Source: Helicobacteraceae bacterium
GTDB lineage: Bacteria; Campylobacterota; Campylobacteria; Campylobacterales; Sulfurimonadaceae
DNA length: 44,574 nucleotides
Reading direction: 5' to 3'
Assembly (NCBI GenBank): GCA_027066325.1
Contig: JAMONY010000023.1
Location: 1-44,574, forward strand
Shown: positions 24,677 through 34,281 of the stretch, piece by piece
Position numbering within the stretch: the first letter of the stretch is position 1
How the letters are laid out: each line of letters opens with the position of its first letter
The notes under the pieces: generated by a model
The model's input: the letters and a program-made list of their open reading frames with translations, nothing else
Database searches by the model: none
What the model was told of the DNA's origin: nothing
Translations under genes and position numbers: made by a program

Positions 24677-24716
24677 CTTAAAGATGACCCAATATCGATA
24701 TGGGTTTATCTTTAAG
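24677..24716 (-). terminator. Long near-palindrome downstream of leuA
   Basis: A 40-nt near-perfect palindrome: outer 9-bp arms CTTAAAGAT/ATCTTTAAG and an inner ACCCA...TGGGT part around ATCGAT. It stands 8 nt after the leuA stop and can form a strong stem on either strand. No T-run follows, so it may act as an RNA 3' end stabiliser or a protein site rather than an intrinsic terminator. Confidence 0.5.
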
Positions 24717-24723
24717 TAGAGGA

Positions 24724-26388
24724 TTAGAACGCTCTATTGAGGGCGCAAAATAGAGCCTTAATGCCTGCTATGGTGATATCTGTATCTTCACCAACTCCAT
24801 AGTATGAGGCTAGGTTATCATCTTGTATCTGTATGTATGCTATAGCTTTAGCAGATGAGGTCTCACCATATGAGTGCTCTGCATATGAGCTCAACACAAA
24901 ACTGTGTGGATACTTTGAGCCTAAGGCATTTCTGCAAGCATCTATGGGTCCGTTTCCAGTCGCTTCTGTTGTAGATACTTTGCCGTTATAGCTATATGTT
25001 AAAGTGCATGAGACACTACTATCTTTAGCTGTTTTAGACTCTATGGAGATATCTATAAACTCTGTATGTCGCTCTTGATTAAAGTATGTTGAGCGAAATA
25101 TGTCATGTATCTCATCTGGTGTCAACTCAGCACCCTTTTGATCACTAATGGACTGGACTATGCGTCCTATCTCTGGATGCATAGGCTTTGGTAGGTGGTA
25201 TCCAAAGTTATTCTCTAGTATATACGCCACTCCACCTTTTCCAGATTGAGAGTTGATTCGGATAATACTCTCGTATGTCCTACCAACATCAGCTGGATCT
25301 ATAGGTAGGTATGGTACCTCCCAAAAAGAGTCTGTTTTACTCTTTTGATGTGCTAAGCCTTTGTTGATTGCATCTTGATGTGAACCTGAAAAAGCGGTGT
25401 AGACTAGCTCTCCAACATACGGATGACGCACATGAGTATCTATAGCAGTACACTTCTCAACAACTTCTACAACTCTATCAACATCACTAAAATCAAGTTT
25501 AGAATCAATACCTTGAGTATATAGGTTGAGTGCTAGTGTTATGATATCTACATTGCCTGTTCGCTCTCCATTGCTCAAGAGTGTGCCCTCAACCCTATCA
25601 GCACCTGCTAGTAGTGCTAGTTCGGTAGCTGCTACTGCTGTGCCACGATCATTGTGTGTATGGGTTGAGACCAATATATCTTCTCTATTGTCAAGATTTG
25701 CACACATCCACTCTATCTGGTCTGCATAGATATTTGGTGTTGCCATCTCTACTGTTGCTGGCAGATTGATGATAACTGGTCTCTCTTGAGAGACTCCCCA
25801 TCTATGAGTAACCGCATTACATATGCGCGCAGCAAACTCTAACTCTGTACCCGTAAAGCTCTCAGGAGAGTACTCTAAGATTATATCACCATTAAAACTA
25901 GAAGCTCTTTTTTTAATCATATCTACACCATCTAGTGCTAGCTTAATGATCTCATCTTCACTCTTTTTAAATACGATTTTTCTCTGTGCTACTGATGTTG
26001 AGTTGTATAGATGAACTATTGCTCTTTTGGTACCATCTAGTGCTTCAAAAGTTTTATCTATAAGGTGTTCTCTAGCTTGAACTAGCACCTGAACAGTGAC
26101 ATCATCTGGAATAAGATTGTGCTCTATAATGTATCTTAAAAAGTCAAATTCAATCTTAGAAGCAGATGGAAAACCAACTTCAATATGTTTAAAGCCCAGC
26201 TCTAGCAGGAGATTATATAGCTCTAATTTTTGATCTAGACTCATAGGGGTAATAAGTGCTTGATTACCATCTCTAAGATCCACGCTACACCATATAGGTG
26301 CTTTGTCTATGCTGTTGTCTGGCCAAGTTCTATTGTTTAGCTCTATCTTTGGATAGGGGCAGTATTTACCCATGATTTTATCTTCCAT
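24724..26388 (-). CDS. leuA: 2-isopropylmalate synthase, type 2 (TIGR00970-like)
   Basis: A 554-residue LeuA that condenses acetyl-CoA with 2-ketoisovalerate, the first leucine step. The active-site block SVDLRDGNQALITPM and the metal-binding HTHNDRGTAVAATE, then NGERTGNVDIITLALNLYTQGI, mark the longer type 2 enzyme common in Actinobacteria and fungi. The C-terminal 130 residues are the regulatory domain for leucine feedback (GNGPIDACRNAL visible). The ATG has AAGGTGA about 5 nt upstream. leuB/C/D are not nearby. No leader peptide rich in Leu codons was seen upstream, so control is probably by feedback alone. Confidence 0.93.
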   Translation of the reverse strand: MEDKIMGKYCPYPKIELNNRTWPDNSIDKAPIWCSVDLRDGNQALITPMSLDQKLELYNLLLELGFKHIEVGFPSASKIEFDFLRYIIEHNLIPDDVTVQVLVQAREHLIDKTFEALDGTKRAIVHLYNSTSVAQRKIVFKKSEDEIIKLALDGVDMIKKRASSFNGDIILEYSPESFTGTELEFAARICNAVTHRWGVSQERPVIINLPATVEMATPNIYADQIEWMCANLDNREDILVSTHTHNDRGTAVAATELALLAGADRVEGTLLSNGERTGNVDIITLALNLYTQGIDSKLDFSDVDRVVEVVEKCTAIDTHVRHPYVGELVYTAFSGSHQDAINKGLAHQKSKTDSFWEVPYLPIDPADVGRTYESIIRINSQSGKGGVAYILENNFGYHLPKPMHPEIGRIVQSISDQKGAELTPDEIHDIFRSTYFNQERHTEFIDISIESKTAKDSSVSCTLTYSYNGKVSTTEATGNGPIDACRNALGSKYPHSFVLSSYAEHSYGETSSAKAIAYIQIQDDNLASYYGVGEDTDITIAGIKALFCALNRAF

Positions 26389-26436
26389 GGCTTCACCTTT
26401 ATATTGACTAATCTCCTGCTAAGAAATTGTATCGCA

Positions 26437-26442
26437 ATTATA
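26437..26442 (-). promoter_or_regulatory. -10 candidate (TATAAT) of leuA
   Basis: Minus-strand TATAAT; a second candidate TACAAT lies at 26426-26431. The two sit in an imperfect inverted repeat (AATTG-TATCG-CAATT core, 26419-26445) that could be an operator. Confidence 0.4.
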
Positions 26443-26455
26443 GCAGAAGAGGAGG

Positions 26456-27088
26456 TTAATGTTTAGTGATAAGTTTGGTAGTTGCAGTCTCTAAAGTCTG
26501 GATAAGTCTACTCTCTTGCTCTTGGGTTAGTGAGCCAGATGTTATGGAGTCTAGCACCTTCTCTGCCATTTTCATCTTCACCTCCTGCTCTTTAAGTTGA
26601 AGTTTTAACATCAACTCATTTTCATGTTTCCTGAGTCTCTCTTTGCGGTTATTGCTGCTTGTATAGAAGAGATAGATAAAGAGTAGTAGAAGTGCTATGG
26701 CTATGATTGAGAGTATGAGAGTTGAGGTTTTTTGAGTATTTTGAAGTGATATTTTATCATTTTTTACCTCTTCAAGAGCCACCTCTTTGTTGATCTGAGC
26801 TTTTGATAACTCTGTGTGGCTCTGAATCTTTCCAAGCTCTATGCTCTGCTCTTTTTTGATTTTGGCTATATTTTGTTTAGTTGTGGCTGCTACTTGACTC
26901 TTCTCGAGTTCTATGCTTGCTATATGTTGTTTGCTGTCTGATCTAATCTTCTCACGCTCTAGCTCACTCTCTATTTTTGCCATCTCAACACTATTGTGGT
27001 CTGATCTATCTTTGTTGACAAAAGGGTTGCCATTACTGTTGCCACAACCTGTCAATATTAGCAATGCTACAACTATAAAAATTCTCAT
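26456..27088 (-). CDS. Lipobox-bearing coiled-coil membrane protein, function unknown
   Basis: A 210-residue protein with an N-terminal signal and lipobox-like LTGCG (Cys15). Residues 35-115 form a long charged coiled coil with an internal repeat (KQHIASIELEKSQ and KQNIAKIKKEQS). A true membrane helix follows at about 122-145 (TLILSIIAIALLLLFIYLF), then a basic/acidic helical tail of 65 residues. If lipidated, the coiled coil is periplasmic and the tail cytoplasmic, an unusual two-anchor design. It is unrecognised. Its ATG overlaps the region just after the prfB stop and uses GGAGG inside the last prfB codons, so it is co-transcribed with prfB. Confidence 0.75.
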   Translation of the reverse strand: MRIFIVVALLILTGCGNSNGNPFVNKDRSDHNSVEMAKIESELEREKIRSDSKQHIASIELEKSQVAATTKQNIAKIKKEQSIELGKIQSHTELSKAQINKEVALEEVKNDKISLQNTQKTSTLILSIIAIALLLLFIYLFYTSSNNRKERLRKHENELMLKLQLKEQEVKMKMAEKVLDSITSGSLTQEQESRLIQTLETATTKLITKH

Positions 27089-27089
27089 A

Positions 27090-28187
27090 CTAACCCCTCC
27101 TTTGAGCTATCAATACACCCTCTATCATCTTGTCGATATCACCATCTAGTATCGCACTTATGTTGCTATATGCTTCATTGGATCGTGTATCTTTTACCTG
27201 TTGATAAGGTTGCATCACATAGGAGCGTATCTGGTGCCCCCAGCCTATTTCACTTTTGGCTATACCATCCTCTTCTGCACGCTGTAGATCTAACTCTAGT
27301 TCGTAGAGTCTAGATTTGAGCATCTTCATTGCAGTGGCTCTATTTTTATGTTGTGAACGATCGTTCTGGCACTGAACAACTACACCTGTTGGTTCATGTG
27401 TAATGCGTATGGCAGACTCTGTTTTGTTGACATGCTGTCCACCAGCACCAGAGGCTCTGTAGGTATCTATGCGCAGATCTTTGTCATCTATGACTATATC
27501 TATATTGTCATCTATCTCAGGCGAGATCATAACAGAGCTAAAAGATGTATGTCTTTTTGCATTAGAGTCAAATGGGCTTATGCGTACAAGACGGTGTATG
27601 CCACTCTCCACTTTAAGATAACCATACGCATTTTCACCTTTAATAAGGAGCGTGACATCTTTGATACCAGCCTCATCACCATTTTGATAATCTAGCACCT
27701 CTACGCTAAAGTTGTGCCTCTCTGCCCATCGTTTGTACATTCGAAGTAGCATAGATGCCCAATCTTGCGACTCAGTTCCACCTGCACCAGGGTGTATAGA
27801 GAGTATCGCATTTTTACTATCATTTTCGCTACTTAAAAGCATCTCTATCTCCATAGCTCTAACTGAATCCTCAAGCGCATCTGCCTCATCAAAAAGTAGC
27901 ACAATGCTCTCCTCATCGCTCTCATCTTTTGCCATCTCATATAGCTCTAGAGTATCATTGAGTGCAGTTGAAGCTATGGTGTACCTAGACAACTTGCGCT
28001 CAAGAAGTTTTTTCTCTTGTTGAATCTTAGCCGCTTGAGTGCTATCGTTCCAGAACTCTTGATCACTTTCAAGAGTATCTATCTCATCAAGTCTAGAGCG
28101 TAGAAGTTCTGGCTGCACAACTCCAGCAATGTTTTGCATCTTTGTCTTAAGAAGTTTTAAGAGTTCACTGTACTCATAATGGTCCAA
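27090..28187 (-). CDS. prfB: Peptide chain release factor 2
   Basis: A 365-residue RF2 that ends translation at UGA and UAA. It has the stop-reading SPF tripeptide ([13 protein letters not shown]) and the GGQ peptidyl-hydrolysis motif ([13 protein letters not shown]). The whole protein is read in one frame: there is no in-frame UGA near codon 25 and no programmed +1 frameshift, so autoregulation by frameshift is absent. The start is TTG with AGGAAAA about 5 nt ahead; an ATG a few codons in is out of frame. Its last codons AGG-AGG-GGT form the ribosome site for the following lipoprotein gene. Confidence 0.95.
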   Translation of the reverse strand: MDHYEYSELLKLLKTKMQNIAGVVQPELLRSRLDEIDTLESDQEFWNDSTQAAKIQQEKKLLERKLSRYTIASTALNDTLELYEMAKDESDEESIVLLFDEADALEDSVRAMEIEMLLSSENDSKNAILSIHPGAGGTESQDWASMLLRMYKRWAERHNFSVEVLDYQNGDEAGIKDVTLLIKGENAYGYLKVESGIHRLVRISPFDSNAKRHTSFSSVMISPEIDDNIDIVIDDKDLRIDTYRASGAGGQHVNKTESAIRITHEPTGVVVQCQNDRSQHKNRATAMKMLKSRLYELELDLQRAEEDGIAKSEIGWGHQIRSYVMQPYQQVKDTRSNEAYSNISAILDGDIDKMIEGVLIAQRRG

Positions 28188-28198
28188 ATTTTTTCCTG

Positions 28199-28206
28199 AT
28201 TATAAT
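28199..28206. promoter_or_regulatory. Overlapping divergent -10 boxes between prfB and panC
   Basis: The 8-bp ATTATAAT reads TATAAT on both strands (minus 28199-28204, plus 28201-28206). The minus copy is 11 nt ahead of the prfB TTG; the plus copy is 46 nt ahead of panC. Another plus candidate, TATATC, lies nearer panC at 28230-28235. Confidence 0.45.
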
Positions 28207-28252
28207 TTTTAGGGTACTATTTGGCAGATTATATCTAAAAGGATTAAATATT

Positions 28253-29074
28253 ATGCAAATACTAAGAAGCCCTAAGGAGCTAAGAGCTGAGTTAGATAAG
28301 TGTAGATCATCTATAGGATTTGTGCCAACTATGGGGGCTCTGCATAAAGCCCATAGCTCTTTGATATCAAAGGCTAGAGATGAAAATGAAGTAGTTGTAG
28401 TATCTATATTTGTAAATCCTACACAGTTTTTAGAGGGTGAAGATCTGTTGAGTTATCCGCGCACAAAAGAGCAAGATATTGCGCTTTGCAAAGAGGCTGG
28501 TGTAGATCTACTCTTCTATCCTGATGTAACAGATATCTATGGTAAAGATGAGGTTAGTATCAATGCTCCTGATATACGAGGCTATATCTTAGAGGGATCT
28601 AGCAGGGCAGGGCACTTTAGCGGGATGTTAACAGTTGTTAATAAACTCTTAAACTTAGTCTCACCTACAAGAGCATACTTTGGACGCAAAGATGCACAGC
28701 AGCTACTACTTATAGAGGCGATGGTCGAGCACTTTTTTATGAGAGTTCAGATAGTAGCAGTAGATACTATGCGTGAAGATGATGGCTTGGCATATAGCTC
28801 TAGAAATAGGTACCTCAATAAGAGTCAAAGAGTAGAGGCGCGCAAGATCTCACAAGCACTTAAAAGAGCAGAGGCTCTAGTTGAGAGTGGGGTTTTAGAT
28901 AGTGGTGTTATCTGCAAACAGATGAGAGAGATGCTTAGTTTGCTAGATGTTGAGTATATCACAATTGTAGACATAGAGCTGCGAGAGCTTAAAACAGTAG
29001 AGCTAAAGAGGAGCATTGTCTTAGTGGAGGTGTTGATTGGGAACACAAGGCTTATAGACAATATATGGCTATAA
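28253..29074 (+). CDS. panC: Pantothenate synthetase PanC
   Basis: A 273-residue PanC that joins pantoate and beta-alanine using ATP. Expected blocks are present: FVPTMGALHKAHSSLI, VSIFVNPTQF, YFGRKDAQQLLLIEAM and YSSRNRYL. The class I nucleotidyl-transferase HxGH reads His-Lys-Ala-His here, a Gly to Ala change at a position that usually contacts ATP. Ribosome site AAGGA lies about 10 nt ahead of the ATG. It feeds CoaX (11003-11611). Its 3' end overlaps the convergent miaA by 6 nt. Confidence 0.93.
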   Translation: MQILRSPKELRAELDKCRSSIGFVPTMGALHKAHSSLISKARDENEVVVVSIFVNPTQFLEGEDLLSYPRTKEQDIALCKEAGVDLLFYPDVTDIYGKDEVSINAPDIRGYILEGSSRAGHFSGMLTVVNKLLNLVSPTRAYFGRKDAQQLLLIEAMVEHFFMRVQIVAVDTMREDDGLAYSSRNRYLNKSQRVEARKISQALKRAEALVESGVLDSGVICKQMREMLSLLDVEYITIVDIELRELKTVELKRSIVLVEVLIGNTRLIDNIWL

Positions 29075-29914
29075 CATAAACTGACTTTTATTAAATGTAT
29101 TTTGTCGTTTTGCAAGATGAGAAGTGTTGATGATAATCTGCTCTATGAGTTGCTCTTTTGTAACATACCCATCAAGATAGAGAAGTGTCTCTTTGATGCC
29201 TATGCTCTTGAGACTGTTGTGCGCTCTGCTATATTTTGATTCAAGATAACAGACCTCATCTATGAGTCCAGACTGCATCATCTTGTGAGTCCTCTCTGTT
29301 ATGCGTTTAAGTAGTTGCTCCTTGGTTATGTCGGTAGTTAGTAGTTTAAAATTTGTGAGAATTGGCTCTTTTGGGTGAAGTCTAAACCACTCTGATGGAG
29401 CCATTTTTGAAGCTAGATATATGAGTAGCAGTTTTTGTATGCGGTAGCTATCAGAACTTGCTATTTTTTTGGCACTATATGGATCTATTTGTAGTAGTAG
29501 CCTATATGCTTGTGTAAGATCTGACATGATATTATCACACTCTTGTCTAGTGCTACTATCTATCTTTGGAAGAGGTGATATGCCATCTATGAGAGCTTTG
29601 AGATAAAACGATGTTCCACCTACTATAATAAGACTCTTGTTTTGCTGATCACTAATCTTTTTTGCCTCTTTAAAGAGCTCTATGAAGGTGGCAACACTAA
29701 AGCTCTCATCTGGATAGATCAGATCTATACCAAAATGTTTTATCTCTCCTCTTTGCTCAATAGATGGTTTTGCAGATGCTATATCTATCTCTTTATAGAT
29801 GCTCAAAGAGTCTAGTGAGAGTATGTTGGCATTAAGATCTTTTGCCATCTTAAGAGATAACTCACTCTTGCCAGAAGCAGTAGCACCTATGATAGCTATA
29901 GTTTGACCTAGCAT
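29069..29914 (-). CDS. miaA: tRNA dimethylallyltransferase MiaA
   Basis: A 281-residue MiaA that adds the isopentenyl group to A37 of UNN-reading tRNAs, including the tRNA-Leu type? only those with A36A37. The P-loop GATASGKSELS, the DSLSIYKEIDIASAKP substrate block and IVGGTSFYLKALIDG are typical. The C-terminal part is somewhat short (family about 300), ending soon after the conserved Y-x-K-R-Q-like ITSHLAKRQNTFN segment, as in other Campylobacterota. It is the last gene of the ftsW-to-miaA minus-strand series, 2 nt behind nnrS. Confidence 0.94.
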   Translation of the reverse strand: MLGQTIAIIGATASGKSELSLKMAKDLNANILSLDSLSIYKEIDIASAKPSIEQRGEIKHFGIDLIYPDESFSVATFIELFKEAKKISDQQNKSLIIVGGTSFYLKALIDGISPLPKIDSSTRQECDNIMSDLTQAYRLLLQIDPYSAKKIASSDSYRIQKLLLIYLASKMAPSEWFRLHPKEPILTNFKLLTTDITKEQLLKRITERTHKMMQSGLIDEVCYLESKYSRAHNSLKSIGIKETLLYLDGYVTKEQLIEQIIINTSHLAKRQNTFNKSQFML

Positions 29915-29916
29915 AC

Positions 29917-31101
29917 CTATCGCTTGACACCAAAGATTAAAATCTTACCATATTTGTAACCCCACAATACAAACAGCATAATCCATAAAGTAGCAGATAT
30001 ATCAAATAAAAATCCTAACTCTAACTCTAGCGCGGTAGAGAGCCCATACAGAGCCCGCATAATAACGATGACTTGAATTAGCCAAAATAGATTAGTAGTA
30101 AAACGGTCTGCATATGGAGCCTCTCCTGAGTGACCAAGCGTTACCCTAGTAGCAAAACCTATAAATATGGTTGTAAGAAACCCAATGGCTAAAAGATGTG
30201 TATCGATAAGTGTAAATGTAAGATCGAAAAAGAGTTCAAGAGTACTGCTAAGTGCCGAAAACATAAGTGCAGCAGGGAGCCAAAATAACCCAAGATAGAG
30301 CACCCAAAGTATAGAGCTAGATGTAAACAGAGGCAGTTTCCATCGTAAAAACTCACCAGTCATATAGAGTGCTAGTATGATATCTAAGATGATCATACTC
30401 ACTATGGCTACAGTAAAACCATCTAGCATAAAAAGTGTTAGTTTGAGTACAAATAGCACAAGAATAGTGTTTAAGAACCTCTCATCTCTTTGTGCTATTG
30501 AGTGTGAGAAAAATGGAACCATTCTCTGCGCTATACTAAATGTTAAAAAGATGACAAACATGTAAAACGATAGCAGTATGGCAAATCTATCAAGATCCAC
30601 CCAGATCTCACAAAGTAAAAAGAGTAGATGCCCAGTTGCACCAAATGAGTAGGCTATGAGTATGAAGATGGTATCTTGAGTTTTTGCTTTACCTACTTGT
30701 TGAGTTCTGTAGAGTTTGTGTAGCACAAAGAGCTGAGAGATAGCAAGTGTGAGCATGGAGAAGTAGAGTGTGTAAGAGCTTAAAAATAGTCCTACGATAA
30801 AGAGTGCTGTAGCTAGTAGGTTTATAAAAAATATGGCTCTATAGAAGCCATAAGATATAGCTGTGCTAGCAGTAAATCTTGGAAATGTTGTAAATAAAAA
30901 ACCTGTAAAGACATTGTTGAAAACTAAAAATATAAGTGAGTATACATGTAGCTTTAAGGGCGATAGATTGAGTAGCAAGATACCTTTGTAGCTTAACATA
31001 AAAAGTAACATAAATATAACTGCATTTAGTAGAGCAAGGGTAAAGAAGGGTTGGTGCGGTTGAGATAAGAAGTAGTTGCTACTAGACTCTTTAGAGCTCA
31101 T
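29917..31101 (-). CDS. nnrS: NnrS family multi-helix membrane protein
   Basis: A 394-residue protein with about twelve membrane helices and the NnrS hallmark FIGFATRVTLGHSGEAPYADRF near the C-terminus (conserved TRVTLGHSG block), plus conserved His in the HLLFLLCEIW and THLLAIGF segments. NnrS binds haem and copper and protects cells from nitric-oxide stress; expression with denitrification genes is usual elsewhere. Here it lies directly after alaS and before miaA, with no denitrification gene close by. Start ATG abuts the alaS stop, so translation is coupled. Confidence 0.82.
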   Translation of the reverse strand: MSSKESSSNYFLSQPHQPFFTLALLNAVIFMLLFMLSYKGILLLNLSPLKLHVYSLIFLVFNNVFTGFLFTTFPRFTASTAISYGFYRAIFFINLLATALFIVGLFLSSYTLYFSMLTLAISQLFVLHKLYRTQQVGKAKTQDTIFILIAYSFGATGHLLFLLCEIWVDLDRFAILLSFYMFVIFLTFSIAQRMVPFFSHSIAQRDERFLNTILVLFVLKLTLFMLDGFTVAIVSMIILDIILALYMTGEFLRWKLPLFTSSSILWVLYLGLFWLPAALMFSALSSTLELFFDLTFTLIDTHLLAIGFLTTIFIGFATRVTLGHSGEAPYADRFTTNLFWLIQVIVIMRALYGLSTALELELGFLFDISATLWIMLFVLWGYKYGKILIFGVKR

Positions 31102-33651
31102 CTAGCAAAGAGCCTCTGTTATAAACTGCCATGAAGCATCTATGGCTTCATCTATCTTAGAAGCATCCTTGCCTCCAGCTTGAGCAAAATCATCTCTTCC
31201 GCCTCCACCTCCACCAAGAATTGGTGCTATCTGCCTAATCCAAGCCCCAGCTTTAACAGGTGCATTTTTAACACCTGCTGCGATGATCACCTTATCACCT
31301 TTTACCTCAAAAAGCATCACCGCCACACTCTCATGGCTATTTTTAACCTCATCTACTATCTGCTTAATATCTACACCATCTACTCTTGAGATGGTAACAG
31401 CCACATTAGCAATCTCTTTAGATACTAGCTCCTGTTTGAAAGATTTGCGAGCCTCTTTTAGCTCTTGCTTTAGCTCTTGTTGCTGCTCTGCGAGTCTAGT
31501 GATACCAGCTATGAGATCTTGATTTTTTACCATCTTACACGCTTGTTCTATGGAGTGTCTTTGTTGTTTAAAGTAGTTGTAGGCAGCTTTTGAGCAGAGT
31601 GCTTCTATGCGTCTAACTCCAGCACTAACCCCACTCTCTTTGGTTATGATAAAAAGACCAATCTGTGCGCTATTGCTAACATGTGTGCCCCCGCAAAACT
31701 CTATAGACTCATCACCAAAACTAACAACACGCACTTCATCACCATACTTCTCACCAAATTGAGCCTTTGCGCCACTCTCTTTGGCACGCTCTATATCCAT
31801 CTGCTCTATCTCTGTTGTTATGTTAGCTAAGATAGTAGAGTTTACACGCTCTTCTACAGCTCTTAATTCATGATAAGTCAGTGGTGATGGGTGTGAGAAG
31901 TCAAAGCGTAACCTTGAGCTCTCAACAAGTGAACCTGCTTGAGAGACATGCTCTCCTAGCTCTTTATAAAGTGCTGAATGTAGTAGGTGAGTAGCTGAGT
32001 GGTGAGCCTCTATCTGTGCTCTTGTATCACTCACTATAGACTCTACCGTGTCACCTATATTGATGGTACTTTTAGCTCTAACATGGCTTAAGATAAGTCC
32101 AAAAAACTCTCTAGTGTCTAAGATATCTGCTACACCACTTAACTCACCACTATCTCCACACTGTCCACCACCTTGAGCATAAAAAACAGATCTATCAAGA
32201 AGCACCCAGCCAGTCTGATCCATATGTAGCTGATCCTCTTTTTTGAATGAGTCACTTAAGAGCGCTAAGATCTTATTTGTATCTCTTGTTTTATCATACC
32301 CTACAAATTTACTTCTACCAAACTTCTCTAGTAGCTCTTTAAAGTCTCCACTCTGTAGATCATCACCACTGCCTCTCCATGCACTCTTGGCACGCTCTTT
32401 TTGTGCGCTCATGAGAAGGTTAAACTCATTGATATCTAGCTTGATATCGCGCTCTTTGAGCATATCTTGCGTAAGATCAAGTGGAAAACCGTAGGTGTCA
32501 TAGAGTCTAAAAGCTACAGATGCGCTAAATGTATCTGCACTTCTTTTAAGCTCTTTGTTGAACAGCTCTATACCATCAGCTATGGTTTTAAAAAATCGCT
32601 TCTCTTCTAGTCTTGTCTGCTCTTGCACATAAGATAGTTTATCATTTAAGTAGCCATACTCTTGAGCTAAAATCTCTGCTACGCTCTCAACAAGCAAGAA
32701 CATAAATGGCTCACTAAAGCCCAATAGATAGCCATGTCTAACTGCACGCCTTAGTATGCGACGAAGTACATATCCTCTACCTTCATTACTAAAAGTCACA
32801 CCTTGAGATAGTAAAAATGTCACGGTTCTGATGTGATCAGCTATAACTCTAAAGCTAGCTCCACTCTCATAGGTGTACCCTTTATCGATCAGTGTAGATA
32901 TCTTGTTGATAATAGGCATAAATAGTGATGAGTCGTAGTTGCTCTGCTTGCCTTCTAATAGCGCAACAACACGCTCAAGCCCCATACCTGTATCTATAGA
33001 TGGCTCTGGTAGAGGTGTGAGAGTACCAGTTTTATCACGCTCATACTGCATAAATACAAGATTCCATATCTCTAGAAATCTATCACCATCACCACCTAAG
33101 CGGTCCTCACTAGAGTTAAATCTATCTGCACCTTGATCTACAAAAATCTCTGAACATGGTCCACATGGTCCACTCTCTCCCATCTGCCAGAAATTATCTT
33201 CATCGCCAAGTCTGACTATGCGCTCTTTGGCTATATGTTTTGACCATATCTCAAATGCTTCATCATCACTTATGTGTATGGTGACCCATAGTTTCTCTAT
33301 ATCAAACTCAAGCACACAAGTGATAAACTCCCATGCATAGGCGATAGCATCCTCTTTAAAGTAGTCACCAAAGCTAAAGTTACCAAGCATCTCAAAAAGA
33401 GTGTGATGCCTAGCTGTGTAGCCAACATTTTCAAGATCATTATGTTTGCCGCCTGCACGCACGCAGGTCTGACATGATGTTATACGAGGATTTGTAGGAG
33501 ACGGCACTTCACCTGTGAAGATAGACTTAAAAGGCACCATGCCTGCATTGTTAAAAAGTAGCGTCGCATCATCTGGCACAAGTGGAGCGCTAGCCCTTCT
33601 CTCATGTGCTTTTGACTCAAAAAACTTAAGAAACTCTTCTCTTACATCCAT
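31102..33651 (-). CDS. alaS: Alanyl-tRNA synthetase
   Basis: An 849-residue AlaRS. The catalytic domain begins [19 protein letters not shown] with motif 2/3 blocks [20 protein letters not shown] and DTGMGLERV; the editing domain has [11 protein letters not shown] and FCGGTHVSN; the C-terminal C-Ala domain ends with [19 protein letters not shown] seven codons upstream is in frame, but it overlaps the TATAAT box, and Campylobacter AlaRS starts at M-D-I-R, so ATG 33651 is chosen with AAAAAGAG as ribosome site. It has its own promoter in the short gap after dedA. Confidence 0.96.
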   Translation of the reverse strand: MDVREEFLKFFESKAHERRASAPLVPDDATLLFNNAGMVPFKSIFTGEVPSPTNPRITSCQTCVRAGGKHNDLENVGYTARHHTLFEMLGNFSFGDYFKEDAIAYAWEFITCVLEFDIEKLWVTIHISDDEAFEIWSKHIAKERIVRLGDEDNFWQMGESGPCGPCSEIFVDQGADRFNSSEDRLGGDGDRFLEIWNLVFMQYERDKTGTLTPLPEPSIDTGMGLERVVALLEGKQSNYDSSLFMPIINKISTLIDKGYTYESGASFRVIADHIRTVTFLLSQGVTFSNEGRGYVLRRILRRAVRHGYLLGFSEPFMFLLVESVAEILAQEYGYLNDKLSYVQEQTRLEEKRFFKTIADGIELFNKELKRSADTFSASVAFRLYDTYGFPLDLTQDMLKERDIKLDINEFNLLMSAQKERAKSAWRGSGDDLQSGDFKELLEKFGRSKFVGYDKTRDTNKILALLSDSFKKEDQLHMDQTGWVLLDRSVFYAQGGGQCGDSGELSGVADILDTREFFGLILSHVRAKSTINIGDTVESIVSDTRAQIEAHHSATHLLHSALYKELGEHVSQAGSLVESSRLRFDFSHPSPLTYHELRAVEERVNSTILANITTEIEQMDIERAKESGAKAQFGEKYGDEVRVVSFGDESIEFCGGTHVSNSAQIGLFIITKESGVSAGVRRIEALCSKAAYNYFKQQRHSIEQACKMVKNQDLIAGITRLAEQQQELKQELKEARKSFKQELVSKEIANVAVTISRVDGVDIKQIVDEVKNSHESVAVMLFEVKGDKVIIAAGVKNAPVKAGAWIRQIAPILGGGGGGRDDFAQAGGKDASKIDEAIDASWQFITEALC

Positions 33652-33671
33652 ATAAAACTCTTTTTTATGCA

Positions 33672-33677
33672 ATTATA
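33672..33677 (-). promoter_or_regulatory. -10 box (TATAAT) of alaS
   Basis: Minus-strand TATAAT directly after the dedA stop codon, 20 nt ahead of the alaS ATG. It gives alaS-nnrS-miaA a promoter inside the larger gene series. Confidence 0.5.
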
Positions 33678-33678
33678 C

Positions 33679-34281
33679 CTAAAGATTTTTCTTTTTATGC
33701 CTATAGACATAAAGAGCGACCAAGAAGATCAGTGACAACAACACAACAACTGTAATTTGTGTGAGATACTCTTTAAGTAGAGCCTGATTTTCACCTACAA
33801 AGTAGCCAAGAAGTATAAGTATTAAGCTCCATATAGCAGCTCCAAGTGAAGTGTAGATCATAAATGTACCCAGTCTCATACGCGATAGACCAGCAGGAAT
33901 TGAGATGAGCTGTCTGATACCTGGTATGAGTCTGCCAGAAAATGTAGATATCTCTCCATGTTGTCGGAAAAATAGCTCTAGTTTGTCTAATGTTTGAGAC
34001 GATATAAAGACAAATTTACCATATCGCAATAGAAATGCCCTACCCAACCAGATGGCTAGAGCATAATTGATTAACGCACCAACAAGTGAGCCCAGTGTTG
34101 CCATCAGAAGTATGATAGATATACTCATCTGACCTTGTGAAGCTAAGTATCCAGCAGGCACTAAAACTATCTCGCTTGGAAATGGTATAAAGGAGCTCTC
34201 AATACACATAAGCATAAATATGCCAACATATCCAAGCGATAAGATTGTCTCTACTATCCAGTTGAGTGTCTCTAAGAACAT
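33679..34281 (-). CDS. DedA/VTT family membrane protein
   Basis: A 200-residue DedA-family protein. Family motifs are the acidic re-entrant loop ESSFIPFPSEIVLVPAG near residue 28 and the Arg-rich SGRLIPGIRQLISIPAG loop near residue 116. Members recycle undecaprenyl phosphate or move phospholipids across the inner membrane and need proton motive force. Its place directly behind murG (10-bp overlap), which uses an undecaprenyl-linked precursor, fits a role in carrier-lipid recycling. A basic HKKKNL tail ends the protein. Confidence 0.9.
   Translation of the reverse strand: MFLETLNWIVETILSLGYVGIFMLMCIESSFIPFPSEIVLVPAGYLASQGQMSISIILLMATLGSLVGALINYALAIWLGRAFLLRYGKFVFISSQTLDKLELFFRQHGEISTFSGRLIPGIRQLISIPAGLSRMRLGTFMIYTSLGAAIWSLILILLGYFVGENQALLKEYLTQITVVVLLSLIFLVALYVYRHKKKNL

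Noticed and set aside
27396-27695. 99-codon open frame antisense to prfB
   Set aside because: Overlaps the conserved GGQ region of prfB and has no start signals; shadow frame.
27090-28187. Programmed +1 frameshift in prfB
   Set aside because: The complete 365-codon frame is continuous; no early in-frame UGA.
33652-33672. Upstream TTG start for alaS
   Set aside because: It overlaps the TATAAT box; homologues begin at the ATG 33651.
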